Shown: one piece after another, positions 43,391-52,352 of the stretch
Position numbering within the stretch: position 1 is the first letter of the stretch
Layout of the letters: every line of letters starts with the position of its first letter
Origin: Bacteroidaceae bacterium
Lineage (GTDB): Bacteria > Bacteroidota > Bacteroidia > Bacteroidales > Bacteroidaceae
Assembly (NCBI GenBank): GCA_017619585.1
Contig: JAFZSA010000037.1
Location: forward strand, 49,237 to 113,236
Direction of reading: 5' to 3'
DNA: 64,000 nt
The notes under the pieces: model-generated
Database searches by the model: none
What the model saw: the letters and a program-made list of their open reading frames with translations, nothing else
Told to the model about the DNA's origin: nothing
Position numbers and translations under genes: made by a program

Positions 43391-44074
43391 ATGTTAAAAA
43401 GAATTCAAAAGATAATGCAATGGATTGTGCTTCTGTTTTTCGGAAGCACAATTCTTGCTGTTATAGCCTATCGCTGGGTGCCTGTTTATGTTACCCCGTT
43501 GATGGTTATCAGGTGCTGTCAACAAGTGGCACACGGCGAGAAAATCAGATTAAAACATCATTGGGTGCCCCTTGATGAGATGTCAATTTATATGCCTGTA
43601 GCTGTTATGGCCAGCGAGGATCAGCTCTATCTGAAACATCATGGCTTTGACTTTAAGGCTATCAACAAGGCCATAGAGGAAAGTAAGGCAGGAAAGCGTC
43701 ACAGAGGTGGTAGTACCATATCCCAGCAAACGGCCAAGAATGTATTCCTGTGGCCCGCTCACAGTTGGGTTCGCAAGGGCCTGGAGGTCTATTTCACAGG
43801 ACTGATAGAGATAGTCTGGGGGAAGCACAGGATAATGGAGGTTTACCTGAATTCCATAGAAATGGGCGATGGCATCTATGGCGCTGAAGCTGTAGCGCAG
43901 CAACACTTCGGAAGGACGGCTTCAGAACTGACGCGGGCAAATTGTGCGCTTATTGCTGCCACATTACCTAATCCGTTGAGATTCAGTAGCAAAAATCCTT
44001 CGTCTTATATGTTAAAACGTCAGACTGCAATCATGAAACAGATGCGTTATATAGACGTTTTTCCTAAAAAATAA
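43391..44074 (+). CDS. mtgA: monofunctional biosynthetic peptidoglycan transglycosylase
   Basis: A 227-residue GT51 enzyme that polymerises glycan strands from lipid II. One N-terminal membrane helix (IMQWIVLLFFGSTILAVIAYRW), then the GT51 motifs MASEDQLYLKHHGFD (catalytic Glu), RHRGGSTISQQTAKNVFLW, RKGLEVYFTGLIEIVWGKHRIMEVYLN and GIYGAEAVAQQHFGR. Full length, no transpeptidase domain. The G/C palindrome separates it from the upstream lipoprotein gene. Confidence 0.95.
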   Translation: MLKRIQKIMQWIVLLFFGSTILAVIAYRWVPVYVTPLMVIRCCQQVAHGEKIRLKHHWVPLDEMSIYMPVAVMASEDQLYLKHHGFDFKAINKAIEESKAGKRHRGGSTISQQTAKNVFLWPAHSWVRKGLEVYFTGLIEIVWGKHRIMEVYLNSIEMGDGIYGAEAVAQQHFGRTASELTRANCALIAATLPNPLRFSSKNPSSYMLKRQTAIMKQMRYIDVFPKK

Positions 44075-44104
44075 TGGTCAAAATGCACTTTTTGTTATGT
44101 AGAG

Positions 44105-44135
44105 TTTGCAATTTGACTGAAAATAAGTATCTTTG
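44105..44135 (+). promoter_or_regulatory. promoter of the AAA ATPase gene
   Basis: TTTG at 44105-44108, 19 bp, TATCTTTG at 44128-44135; predicted start about 20 nt before ATG 44162. Confidence 0.65.
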
Positions 44136-44161
44136 CACCGAAAATATAATATATTTCGGGT

Positions 44162-45343
44162 ATGTTAGAAACATTCTTTCGGATACACCAATTTCTTTTG
44201 GAACATACGCAGGCTCCAGTCCGCAGAGCGTTGATGGACGAAATCGACTGGAAGCAGCGTTTGATAGGAATTAAAGGCAGTAGGGGTGTTGGCAAAACAA
44301 CCTTCCTGCTTCAGTATGCAAAAGAGAATTTTGGTTTACGGGATAAGAGATGCCTGTACATCAACATGAACAACTTCTACTTCCAGGGAAAGACACTATT
44401 CCAGTTTGCCCAGGAGTTTCAACAGGCTGGTGGACAGGTTCTGCTTATTGACCAAGTATTTAAACAACCAGACTGGAGCCATGAATTACGTTTGATTTAC
44501 AATCGTATCCCTCGCCTTCGTGTTGTCTTTACAGGTAGTAGCGTGATGCGTTTGAAGGACGAGAATCCTGAACTGAATGGCATCGTGGATAGCTACAACC
44601 TGAGAGGTTTCTCTTTCCGCGAGTACCTGAATCTGAAGACAGGCGAGAACTTCAAGGCTTATAGCATCCGTGAGATTCAGAACCGTCATGAGCGTATTGC
44701 TCAGGAGGTACTGGCAAAGGTGGATCCGCTGGAGCATTTCCGCAATTACCTGCATCATGGTTATTATCCCTTCTTCCTTGAGAACAGTAATTTCAGCGAG
44801 AACCTGTTGAAGACCATGAACATGATGATAGAGGTGGACATCCTCCTTATCAAGCAGATCGACCTGAAGTACCTCAGCAAGATAAAGAAACTATTGTATC
44901 TGTTGGCAACAGGCGGAACAGGTGCTCCCAATGTAAGTCAGTTGGCCAGCGATATGCAGACCAGCCGCGCTACGGTGATGAATTATATCAAGTACCTGAG
45001 TGACGCCCGACTGCTGAATATGATATACCGTCATGGCGAGGAATTCCCCAAGAAGCCCTCTGGCCTGTATCTGCATAACACCAACCTGATGTATGCTATG
45101 ACACCCGGTAAGACTGACGAGGAGACCTTGATGGAGACTTTCTTCCAGAATGCACTCTGGGGACGTCATAAGGTGGAGGCCGGCGACAGAAGCAGTACGT
45201 TTATCGTAGATGGTAAGCAGCGCTTCCGTATCTGTCTGGAACACCCCAAGCGTAAGAATACCGATGTTCTGTATGCACTTTCCGGTATTGCCGAGGGTGC
45301 CGAACAGGAGATTCCTATCTGGGTGTATGGATTCCTTTACTAA
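44162..45343 (+). CDS. AAA_14/DUF4143 family ATPase
   Basis: A 393-residue protein. P-loop GSRGVGKTT (39-47), then VLLIDQVFKQPDW with Asp97-Gln98 where the family usually has Asp-Glu, and VVFTGSSVMRL as sensor. LRGFSFREYLNL follows. The C-terminal part has a winged-helix (VSQLASDMQTSRATVMNYIKYL) and a nuclease-like DUF4143 end (HKVEAGDRSSTFIVDGKQRFRICLE). The role of these ATPases is not settled. The Glu to Gln change at Walker B would be expected to slow ATP hydrolysis. Single gene with its own promoter. Confidence 0.85.
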   Translation: MLETFFRIHQFLLEHTQAPVRRALMDEIDWKQRLIGIKGSRGVGKTTFLLQYAKENFGLRDKRCLYINMNNFYFQGKTLFQFAQEFQQAGGQVLLIDQVFKQPDWSHELRLIYNRIPRLRVVFTGSSVMRLKDENPELNGIVDSYNLRGFSFREYLNLKTGENFKAYSIREIQNRHERIAQEVLAKVDPLEHFRNYLHHGYYPFFLENSNFSENLLKTMNMMIEVDILLIKQIDLKYLSKIKKLLYLLATGGTGAPNVSQLASDMQTSRATVMNYIKYLSDARLLNMIYRHGEEFPKKPSGLYLHNTNLMYAMTPGKTDEETLMETFFQNALWGRHKVEAGDRSSTFIVDGKQRFRICLEHPKRKNTDVLYALSGIAEGAEQEIPIWVYGFLY

Positions 45344-45437
45344 TTCATAATGCTCAATTCATAATTCATAATTGACGCTTCAAAAAACAAAAAAAGAAAG
45401 TTTAGGATAAAGATTTTTATATAACTATCAATTTATT

Positions 45438-48400
45438 ATGGCAAAAGAAAAGAAATTTGTGACATGGGATGGTAACACCTGTGCAGGACATGTTGCCTAT
45501 ATGTTCAGCGAGGTTGCTGCTATCTATCCCATCACTCCTTCATCTCCCATGGCGGAGCATGTTGACGAGTGGGCCGCTCAGGGGCGTAAGAACCTCTTCG
45601 GCGACACAGTAATGGTACAGGAGATGCAGTCTGAGGCTGGTGCAGCAGGTGCTGTTCACGGTTCTCTGCAGGCTGGTGCTCTCACTACCACTTTCACTGC
45701 ATCTCAGGGTCTTCTGTTGATGATCCCTAATATGTACAAGATTGCCGGCGAGCTGCTTCCTTCTGTATTCCACGTATCAGCTCGTACCGTAGCCACTCAT
45801 TCATTGTGTATTTTCGGTGACCATAGCGATGTTATGGCTTGCCGTCAGACCGGTTTCGCTATGCTGGCCGAGGGTTCTGTTCAGGAGGTTATGGATCTCT
45901 CAGCAGTTGCTCACTTGGCAGCTCTCGAGGCTCGCGTTCCTTTCATCAACTTCTTCGACGGCTTCCGTACTTCTCACGAGTACCAGAAGGTTGAACTTAT
46001 CGAGGAGGATGATGTTCGCGACCTTGTAAATCAGAAAGCTCTCAGCGAGTTCCGTGCCCGTTGTCTCTCTCCTGAGCATCCTCAGGCTAAGGGTATGGCC
46101 GAGAACCCCGAGACATTCTTCGCTCACCGCGAAAGCTGCAACCGTTACTACGATGCCGTTCCTGCTATCGTAGAGAAGTACATGGCTGCTATCTCTGAGC
46201 GTACCGGTCGTAAATATGAACTCTTCAGCTACTACGGTGCTGAGGATGCCGAGCAGGTTATCATCATGATGGGTTCTGGTACCGAGGCTGCTCGCGAGGC
46301 TATCGACTATGCTAATGCTCATGGCAAGAAGTATGGTCTGGTTAGCGTTCACCTGTATCGTCCCTTCAGCGTAGAGCACCTGTTGAAGGCTGTTCCCGCT
46401 TCTTGCAAGCGTATTGCTGTTCTGGACCGTACCAAGGAGCCCGGAAGCAATGGCGAGCCTCTGTTGCTCGACGTTAAGGATGCCTTCTACGGCAAGCAGA
46501 ATGCTCCCGTTATCGTAGGTGGCCGTTATGGTTTGGGTTCTGCCGACGTAACTCCTACCATGATTCTCAGCGTTTACGAGAATCTGGAGTTGCCTCAGCC
46601 TAAGGATCACTTCACTGTAGGTATCGTTGATGACCTCACCTTCACCTCTCTGCCCGCTAAGGAGGAGATGGCTCTTGGTGGCGAGGGTATCTTCGAGGCT
46701 AAGTTCTTCGGTCTGGGTGCCGATGGTACCGTAGGTGCTAACAAGAACTCTGTTAAGATTATTGGTGACAATACCAACAAGTATTGCCAGGCATACTTCT
46801 CTTACGACTCTAAGAAGTCTGGTGGTTTCACCTGCTCTCACTTGCGTTTCGGTGATACCCCCATCCGTTCTACTTACCAGATCAAGACTCCTAACTTCGT
46901 GGCTTGCCACGTTCAGGCTTATCTGCGTATGTACGATGTATTGCGTGGTCTTCGTCAGAATGGTCAGTTCCTGCTGAACACTATCTTCGATGGTGAGGAA
47001 CTGGTTAACTTCCTGCCCAACAGCGTAAAGAAGTACTTCGCTCAGAAGAATATTACTGTTTACTATATCAATGCAACCAAGATTGCTCAGGAAATTGGTC
47101 TGGGTAACCGTACCAATACTATCCTGCAGTCTGCTTTCTTCCGCATTACCGAGGTTATTCCCGTTGAGTTGGCAGTTGAGCAGATGAAGAAGGCTATTGT
47201 TAAGTCTTACGGCAAGAAGGGTGAAGATGTTGTAAACATGAACTACGCTGCCGTTGACCGCGGTTGCGAATATAAGACTCTGACCGTTGATCCCGCATGG
47301 GCTAACCTGCCTGATGATGAGGTTATCGTTCGCGATGAGCCCGCATTCGTTTCTAACTTGGTTCGTCCTATCAACGCTCAGAACGGTGCAGACCTGCCCG
47401 TTTCTGCTTACAAGGGTTACGAGGATGGTGCTTGGGAGCAGGGTACTGCTGCTTATGAGAAGCGTGGTGTTGCTGGCTTCGTTCCTGTTTGGAACCCCGA
47501 GAACTGTATCCAGTGTAACAAGTGTGCCTTCGTTTGTCCTCACGCTTGTATCCGTCCTATTGTTATGGACGATGAGGAGGTGAAGGGCTTCCAGGGCGCT
47601 TCTCTCGAGATGAAGGCTCCCGCTGCTATGAAGGGTATGCACTTCGTAATGCAGGTTGGTGTTAAGGACTGTCTGGGTTGCGGTAACTGTGCTGATGTTT
47701 GTCCTGGCAATCCTAAGTTGGGCAAGGCTCTTACAATGGTTGCTTACGATGACTCTTCAGAGGCTGCTGCTAAGGAAGCTGCCAACTGGGAGTACTGCGT
47801 TAAGAACGTTAAGAGCAAGCAGGATCTTGTTGACATCAAGCAGAGCCCCAAGAACAGCCAGTTCGCTACTCCTCTCTTCGAGTTCAGCGGTGCTTGCTCT
47901 GGTTGTGGTGAGACTCCTTATGTTAAGTTGATTTCTCAGCTCTTCGGTGACCGTCAGATGGTTGCTAACGCTACGGGCTGTTCTTCTATCTACTCAGGCT
48001 CTATTCCTTCAACTCCTTATACCAAGAACGAGAAGGGTCAGGGTCCTGCATGGTCTAACTCACTCTTCGAGGACTTCTGCGAGTATGGTATGGGTATGGT
48101 TCTTGCCAACAAGAAGATGAAGAACCGTATTACCGACTTGCTGAACCAGCTCATTGCCGGTGATAAGGCAAGTGCCGAGTTCAAGGCTGCTGCCCAGAAC
48201 TGGATTGAGCAGAAGAACGATGCTGACGGCTCAAAGGTTGCTGCTGCCGCTCTGAAGCCCTTCATTGCTGAGGGTGTTAAGGCTGGCTGCCCCGTTTGCG
48301 CTCAGCTGAAGGAGCTCGAACACTACCTGGTTAAGCGTTCTCAGTGGATCATCGGTGGTGACGGTGCTTCTTATGATATCGGTTACGGAGGTCTGGATCA

Positions 48401-49004
48401 CGTTATCGGTTCTGGCGAGGATGTTAACATCTTTGTTATTGATACCGAGGTTTACTCTAACACAGGTGGTCAGGCTTCTAAGGCTACTCCTATCGGTGCT
48501 ATTGCCCAGTTCGCTGCAAACGGTAAGCGTGCCGGCAAGAAGGATCTGGGTCTCATGCAGGCAACCTATGGCAATGTATATGTTGCTCAGGTAGCTATGG
48601 GTGCTGATCAGAGCCAGTGCTTGAAGGCCTTCCGCGAGGCTGAGGCTTGGCACGGTCCTTCACTCATCATCGGTTACGCTCCCTGTATCAACCACGGTCT
48701 GAAGGCCAAGGGCGGTATGGGTAAGAGCCAGGCTGAGGAGGCTAAGGCTGTTGAGTGCGGTTACTGGCAGTTGTGGCGTAACAATCCTGCTCTGGCAGAA
48801 GAGGGTAAGAACCCCTTCCAGCTGGATAGCAAGGAGCCCGACTGGGATAAGTTCCAGGACTTCCTGGAGGGCGAGGTTCGCTTCCTCTCTCTGAAGAAGG
48901 CTGCTCCCGCCGAGGCTCAGGAGCTTTACGATGCATGTAAGGCTGCTGCTAAGCGTCGCTACCAGAGCTACATCCGTAAGACTCAAGAGGATTGGAGCTT
49001 GTAA
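45438..49004 (+). CDS. nifJ: pyruvate:ferredoxin (flavodoxin) oxidoreductase
   Basis: A 1188-residue single-chain enzyme converting pyruvate and CoA to acetyl-CoA, CO2 and reduced ferredoxin. It has the full domain order: N-terminal domain (GNTCAGHVAYMFSEVAAIYPITPSSPM), domain with MVQEMQSEAGAAGAVHG, gamma domain near 430-620, two 4Fe-4S motifs around residues 690-760 (CIQCNKCAFVCPHAC and CLGCGNCADVCPG), and a C-terminal TPP domain (GGDGASYDIGYGGLDH). Codon use is strongly biased, as in highly expressed genes. An AT-rich direct repeat (TTCATAAT units) lies upstream and a UUCG terminator downstream. Confidence 0.97.
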   Translation: MAKEKKFVTWDGNTCAGHVAYMFSEVAAIYPITPSSPMAEHVDEWAAQGRKNLFGDTVMVQEMQSEAGAAGAVHGSLQAGALTTTFTASQGLLLMIPNMYKIAGELLPSVFHVSARTVATHSLCIFGDHSDVMACRQTGFAMLAEGSVQEVMDLSAVAHLAALEARVPFINFFDGFRTSHEYQKVELIEEDDVRDLVNQKALSEFRARCLSPEHPQAKGMAENPETFFAHRESCNRYYDAVPAIVEKYMAAISERTGRKYELFSYYGAEDAEQVIIMMGSGTEAAREAIDYANAHGKKYGLVSVHLYRPFSVEHLLKAVPASCKRIAVLDRTKEPGSNGEPLLLDVKDAFYGKQNAPVIVGGRYGLGSADVTPTMILSVYENLELPQPKDHFTVGIVDDLTFTSLPAKEEMALGGEGIFEAKFFGLGADGTVGANKNSVKIIGDNTNKYCQAYFSYDSKKSGGFTCSHLRFGDTPIRSTYQIKTPNFVACHVQAYLRMYDVLRGLRQNGQFLLNTIFDGEELVNFLPNSVKKYFAQKNITVYYINATKIAQEIGLGNRTNTILQSAFFRITEVIPVELAVEQMKKAIVKSYGKKGEDVVNMNYAAVDRGCEYKTLTVDPAWANLPDDEVIVRDEPAFVSNLVRPINAQNGADLPVSAYKGYEDGAWEQGTAAYEKRGVAGFVPVWNPENCIQCNKCAFVCPHACIRPIVMDDEEVKGFQGASLEMKAPAAMKGMHFVMQVGVKDCLGCGNCADVCPGNPKLGKALTMVAYDDSSEAAAKEAANWEYCVKNVKSKQDLVDIKQSPKNSQFATPLFEFSGACSGCGETPYVKLISQLFGDRQMVANATGCSSIYSGSIPSTPYTKNEKGQGPAWSNSLFEDFCEYGMGMVLANKKMKNRITDLLNQLIAGDKASAEFKAAAQNWIEQKNDADGSKVAAAALKPFIAEGVKAGCPVCAQLKELEHYLVKRSQWIIGGDGASYDIGYGGLDHVIGSGEDVNIFVIDTEVYSNTGGQASKATPIGAIAQFAANGKRAGKKDLGLMQATYGNVYVAQVAMGADQSQCLKAFREAEAWHGPSLIIGYAPCINHGLKAKGGMGKSQAEEAKAVECGYWQLWRNNPALAEEGKNPFQLDSKEPDWDKFQDFLEGEVRFLSLKKAAPAEAQELYDACKAAAKRRYQSYIRKTQEDWSL

Positions 49005-49023
49005 TAAAACGCTCTATATATAG

Positions 49024-49060
49024 AATAAGGTGGGACCTTCGGGTTCCACCTTATTTGTTT
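49024..49060. terminator. UUCG-tetraloop terminator after nifJ
   Basis: A 14-bp stem (49024-49037 with 49042-49055) closed by TTCG and followed by a T-rich tract; one wobble pair. It also lies at the end of the convergent glycosidase gene. Confidence 0.85.
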
Positions 49061-49077
49061 TCTGTATGTTCGTATGC

Positions 49078-50535
49078 TTATTTACTCTCGTTTCCGTATC
49101 TGTCTAGTGCTGTAACCTTGAAGTGAAGTCCAAGGAGTGTAGAAGAGAGTAAGTTATAAGGGTATTCACACTGGGATGTTACCGTTACGATATTGGCTGG
49201 GTCGGAAGTATCTACGGGCAGTTGCTTGCTGGCGTAGATAACGTAGCGGCAGTTCTTTATGGGTTCCCATTTAAGGCTGGCTGTTGTGGCTCCTGTCCGT
49301 TCTTCCTTTACCACTGGTGCAGCAGGTGAGGTGCTGCTTTGCCATGTCATAGGCGGAAGCAAAGCAGGGTAGGGATAATAGGCATTCTTTACATAATCAT
49401 AAAGACCCTTTGTGTTTTCTGTCAGGAATTGACTGCGGAAGTAAGCCTGTCCTTGCAGCCCCTGTTCCCGGATATAGCATAGCTCACGTTGAATGACGCC
49501 AAGGTTCCAGTCTTTCTCTCTGGGAGAGAGGAAGTAAATGCCCAAACCGGGAACGATGGTGCGTCCATAGCTGTTCTCTTGCCAATCGGCAGCAAAGGGA
49601 TAGAAATGGTCGCCTTGGAAGTACATCATAGGGCATAGCATATCCATGATGCCGTCACGCAGCCATCCCTGTGCATTCTGATAGACAGCCGCATAGGCAT
49701 TCCATCCACGGGATGAGAAACGACGCATATCCTTGAACTTACCTACGGGTGAGCAACTGAGCCTTACCCAGGGCTTCAAGGCCTTTATAGCTGCATGTGA
49801 TTTGCGTACCATGCGGGTGATGTTGGCCCGTCTCCATTCTGCCTTAGACTGCTTTCCTCCGTATTTCTTGTACGTAGCACCATCAGGGAAACCTTCAGCG
49901 TTCTCTGGGTAGCGTATATAGTCGAAGTGGATGCCGTCCACATCATAACGGCTTACAATCTCCTTGCAGATGCTTACCAGATAGTCGTCAGCACCAGGCA
50001 GACCTGGGTCCAGATAATACATATCGTTATGTTTCTTCAGTAAATCGGGGTGTGTCTTTAGCAGCCCCTTTGGACCCAACTTTGTTGCATCCTTTATCTT
50101 GAAGCTGGGAACGGTAACCACCCAGGCGTGCAGCTCCATGCCGCGTTTGTGTGTCTCTTCTATGGCAAAGGCCAGCGGGTCATAGCCCGGGTCTTTGTCG
50201 TACTGCCCTGTCAGACATACATCCCAAGGCTCTATCTTACTGGGGTAGATGACGGCGCCTCTGATACGTGTCTGCATAAAGACGGTGTTAATCTTGGCAG
50301 CTTTCAGCTGGTCCAGAATCTGACAGAGCTCCTGTTTCTGCTGTTCGCGTTTTGCTGCTGATGTGGCCTTTATTCTGGGCCAATCCAGTCCGCCTAAGGT
50401 TGTAAGCCAAACACCGCGTACCTCATATTTGGGGGCGGAGTTAGCGGGTGAGAACAGTTCCTGGGCTTGTATCTTTGAATGAGTGCCAAAAAGAGCTGCT
50501 GCAAAGGTGACTATAATATATAATGTATATTTCAT
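49078..50535 (-). CDS. secreted GHL10 family glycosidase-like protein (YngK type)
   Basis: Starts at the ATG at 50535, which opens a signal peptide (LYIIVTFAAALFGTHS... cleaved near IQAQ); longer frames add a basic segment. About 485 residues. GHL10 domain: EVRGVWLTTLGGLDWP, TVFMQTRIRGAVIYPS, LHAWVVTVPSF, DVDGIHFDYIRYP (acidic catalytic region) and MLCPMMYFQGDHFYP. A C-terminal fibronectin-III-like domain (ATTASLKWEPIKNCRYVIYAS) follows. Such proteins act on peptidoglycan or other glycans. A minus-strand TATCTTTG (50547-50540) sits so close to the ATG that the mRNA may have almost no leader. Confidence 0.85.
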   Translation of the reverse strand: MKYTLYIIVTFAAALFGTHSKIQAQELFSPANSAPKYEVRGVWLTTLGGLDWPRIKATSAAKREQQKQELCQILDQLKAAKINTVFMQTRIRGAVIYPSKIEPWDVCLTGQYDKDPGYDPLAFAIEETHKRGMELHAWVVTVPSFKIKDATKLGPKGLLKTHPDLLKKHNDMYYLDPGLPGADDYLVSICKEIVSRYDVDGIHFDYIRYPENAEGFPDGATYKKYGGKQSKAEWRRANITRMVRKSHAAIKALKPWVRLSCSPVGKFKDMRRFSSRGWNAYAAVYQNAQGWLRDGIMDMLCPMMYFQGDHFYPFAADWQENSYGRTIVPGLGIYFLSPREKDWNLGVIQRELCYIREQGLQGQAYFRSQFLTENTKGLYDYVKNAYYPYPALLPPMTWQSSTSPAAPVVKEERTGATTASLKWEPIKNCRYVIYASKQLPVDTSDPANIVTVTSQCEYPYNLLSSTLLGLHFKVTALDRYGNESK

Positions 50536-50539
50536 GTTA

Positions 50540-50547
50540 CAAAGATA
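50540..50547 (-). promoter_or_regulatory. promoter box of the GHL10 gene
   Basis: TATCTTTG on the minus strand. A start about 7 nt downstream falls at the ATG itself. Confidence 0.45.
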
Positions 50548-50589
50548 CAAAAAAATGAATATTGAACGCTGAACTTTGAACATTTTTCG

Positions 50590-50767
50590 TATCTTTGCCA
50601 TCAAAGATGGCGAACATACTCCGTCTCGGCATAAAAAATAAACGAGTTTTTTTTGTTCTGCACTTGACTTTTCGTATCTTTGCTATCGAAGATAGCGAAC
50701 ATACTCCGTCTCGGCATAAAAAATAAACAAGTTTATTTTGTTCTGCACTTGACTTTTCGTATCTTTG
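50590..50767 (+). repeat. tandem 85-bp promoter repeats upstream of cstA
   Basis: TATCTTTG recurs at 50590, 50675 and 50760, exactly 85 bp apart, within two complete near-identical units. The second and third boxes have TTTG 19 bp upstream (50652-50655 and 50737-50740). After the first two boxes there is a hairpin: GCCATC-AAA-GATGGC, and GCTATC-GAA-GATAGC in the next unit, so the changed base pair is compensated. Confidence 0.85.
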
Positions 50768-50800
50768 CGGTGGATTAGAAAAAAATAAGGTAAAACAGGT

Positions 50801-52345
50801 ATGATTACATTTTGTATTGCATTGGCTTGTCTGGTGCTGGGATACTTTCTCTACGGATCGTTTGTAGAGAAGGTCTTTGGCTTAGACCCCAACCGCAAGA
50901 CACCTTGCTACACACGTCCCGATGGTTCAGACTATATCCCTATGCCTACATGGAAAGTTTACACCGTACAATTCTTGAATATTGCCGGCACAGGCCCTAT
51001 CTTTGGTGCAATGATGGGAGTCCTCTATGGTCCTGCAGCTTTCCTTTGGATAGTACTTGGGTGCATCCTGGGCGGTGCCATGCACGATTATATGGCAGGT
51101 ATGATAAGTATTCGCCGTGACGGAATGGGACTTCCCGAAATCATTGGAGATGAGTTGGGCAGCACTTGCCGCTTGGTAATGCGTGTGGTAACGCTGGTGC
51201 TGATGATTTGTGTGGGAGCATCCTTCGTGCTGATTCCTGCCGGACTGATGGACCAACTGACGCTGAGGTTGTTTGGCGTTGCCGATACCAACCTGATCTG
51301 GACAGTTGCAATCTTAGTCTTTTACCTGGCTGTTACGGTATTTTCCATCAACAAGGTTATCGGAACCGTTTATCCGGTCTTTGGCGCTGCATTGCTCATT
51401 ATGGCTGTGCTTATCGGCGTGGGTATCTTTACGCATGAGGGCAATATCCCCAGCATTACAGAGTCCTTTACCGACCATTACCCTGTTCCCTATACGCCCT
51501 TGTTCCCTGGTTTGTTCATCACCATTGCCTGTGGTGCCGTAAGTGGTTTCCATGCTACGCAAAGTCCTATGATGGCTCGTTGCATCAAGAACGAGAAATA
51601 CGGCTTGCGTTGCTTTTACGGAGCTATGGTGACAGAAGGCGTAGTAGCTCTTATCTGGGCTGCTGCTGCCATGAAGTTTGTGGATATGATGGATATTGCA
51701 GGAGCAACACCGTACGAGAAACTCTATAATGCAATGACTGCCTGTGGAACGGTGAAGATGAACCCAGGTCTCTTGGTAGAGCGGATGTGCAACGACTGGC
51801 TGGGAAATGCCGGACTTGTACTGGCTGTACTGGGTATTGTGGCTGCGCCAATGAGTACAGGTGGTAGTGCATTCCGTGCCGCTCGTATGATTGTGGCAGA
51901 CTTCAGTCATTACGACCAGAAGCCTCTTGCCAAGCGTCTTCTGCTTACAGCTCCTCTGTTTGCTGTTGCCATTGCCATGTTGAATGTCAGTAGTTTCAAG
52001 GTGTTGTGGCTCTATGTAAGTTGGTTCAATCAGGTACTTGCCACCTTTACCTTCTTTACAATAGCGCATTTCCTTCGTTATAGAAAAGACGGTAAGGGCA
52101 TTCTGCCCCGCTGGTCGTGGCTGATTGCCTACTTCCCTGCTGTGTTCATGTGTGCCGTCAGTGCCTGTTTCATCCTTATCGACAAGGAGAACGGTTTTGG
52201 CATGGAAACAATGACGGGATACATCATTGGAGGAATATTCACTTTTATTGTTTCAATATGGTTTGTAGCCCCCCTCTTCCTCCCCCGTAGGGGAGAAAAA
52301 GAAGCCTTCACTCGGGAAGGTTTGGATGGGGCCGATAATAAATAA
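50801..52345 (+). CDS. carbon starvation protein CstA family transporter (first of two)
   Basis: A 514-residue membrane protein of the short CstA form, with about 14 helices. PTWKVYTVQFLNIAGTGPIFGAMMG, GAMHDYMAGMISIRRDGMGLPEIIG, ACGAVSGFHATQSPMMARC and ATPYEKLYNAM are CstA landmarks. Likely imports pyruvate or peptides. The last 20 or so residues (LFLPRRGEKEAF and after) are encoded by a G/C palindrome element at 52269-52300 that read through to the stop. Driven by the tandem promoters; 7 bp before the second cstA-like gene. Confidence 0.88.
   Translation: MITFCIALACLVLGYFLYGSFVEKVFGLDPNRKTPCYTRPDGSDYIPMPTWKVYTVQFLNIAGTGPIFGAMMGVLYGPAAFLWIVLGCILGGAMHDYMAGMISIRRDGMGLPEIIGDELGSTCRLVMRVVTLVLMICVGASFVLIPAGLMDQLTLRLFGVADTNLIWTVAILVFYLAVTVFSINKVIGTVYPVFGAALLIMAVLIGVGIFTHEGNIPSITESFTDHYPVPYTPLFPGLFITIACGAVSGFHATQSPMMARCIKNEKYGLRCFYGAMVTEGVVALIWAAAAMKFVDMMDIAGATPYEKLYNAMTACGTVKMNPGLLVERMCNDWLGNAGLVLAVLGIVAAPMSTGGSAFRAARMIVADFSHYDQKPLAKRLLLTAPLFAVAIAMLNVSSFKVLWLYVSWFNQVLATFTFFTIAHFLRYRKDGKGILPRWSWLIAYFPAVFMCAVSACFILIDKENGFGMETMTGYIIGGIFTFIVSIWFVAPLFLPRRGEKEAFTREGLDGADNK
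52269..52300. repeat. G/C palindrome element in the 3' end of the first cstA-like gene
   Basis: CTCCCCC...GGGGAG core with a CCCCCCTCTTC flank, read in frame as part of the C-terminal tail. Confidence 0.65.
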
Positions 52346-52352
52346 ATAGATT

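Noticed and set aside
45900..47642. 580-codon open frame on the minus strand within nifJ
   Set aside because: Shadow of the biased codon use of nifJ; the plus-strand frame has all PFOR motifs and the antisense translation resembles no protein.
51314..52069. 251-codon minus-strand frame in the first cstA-like gene
   Set aside because: His/Ser/Thr-rich antisense translation with no domain features.
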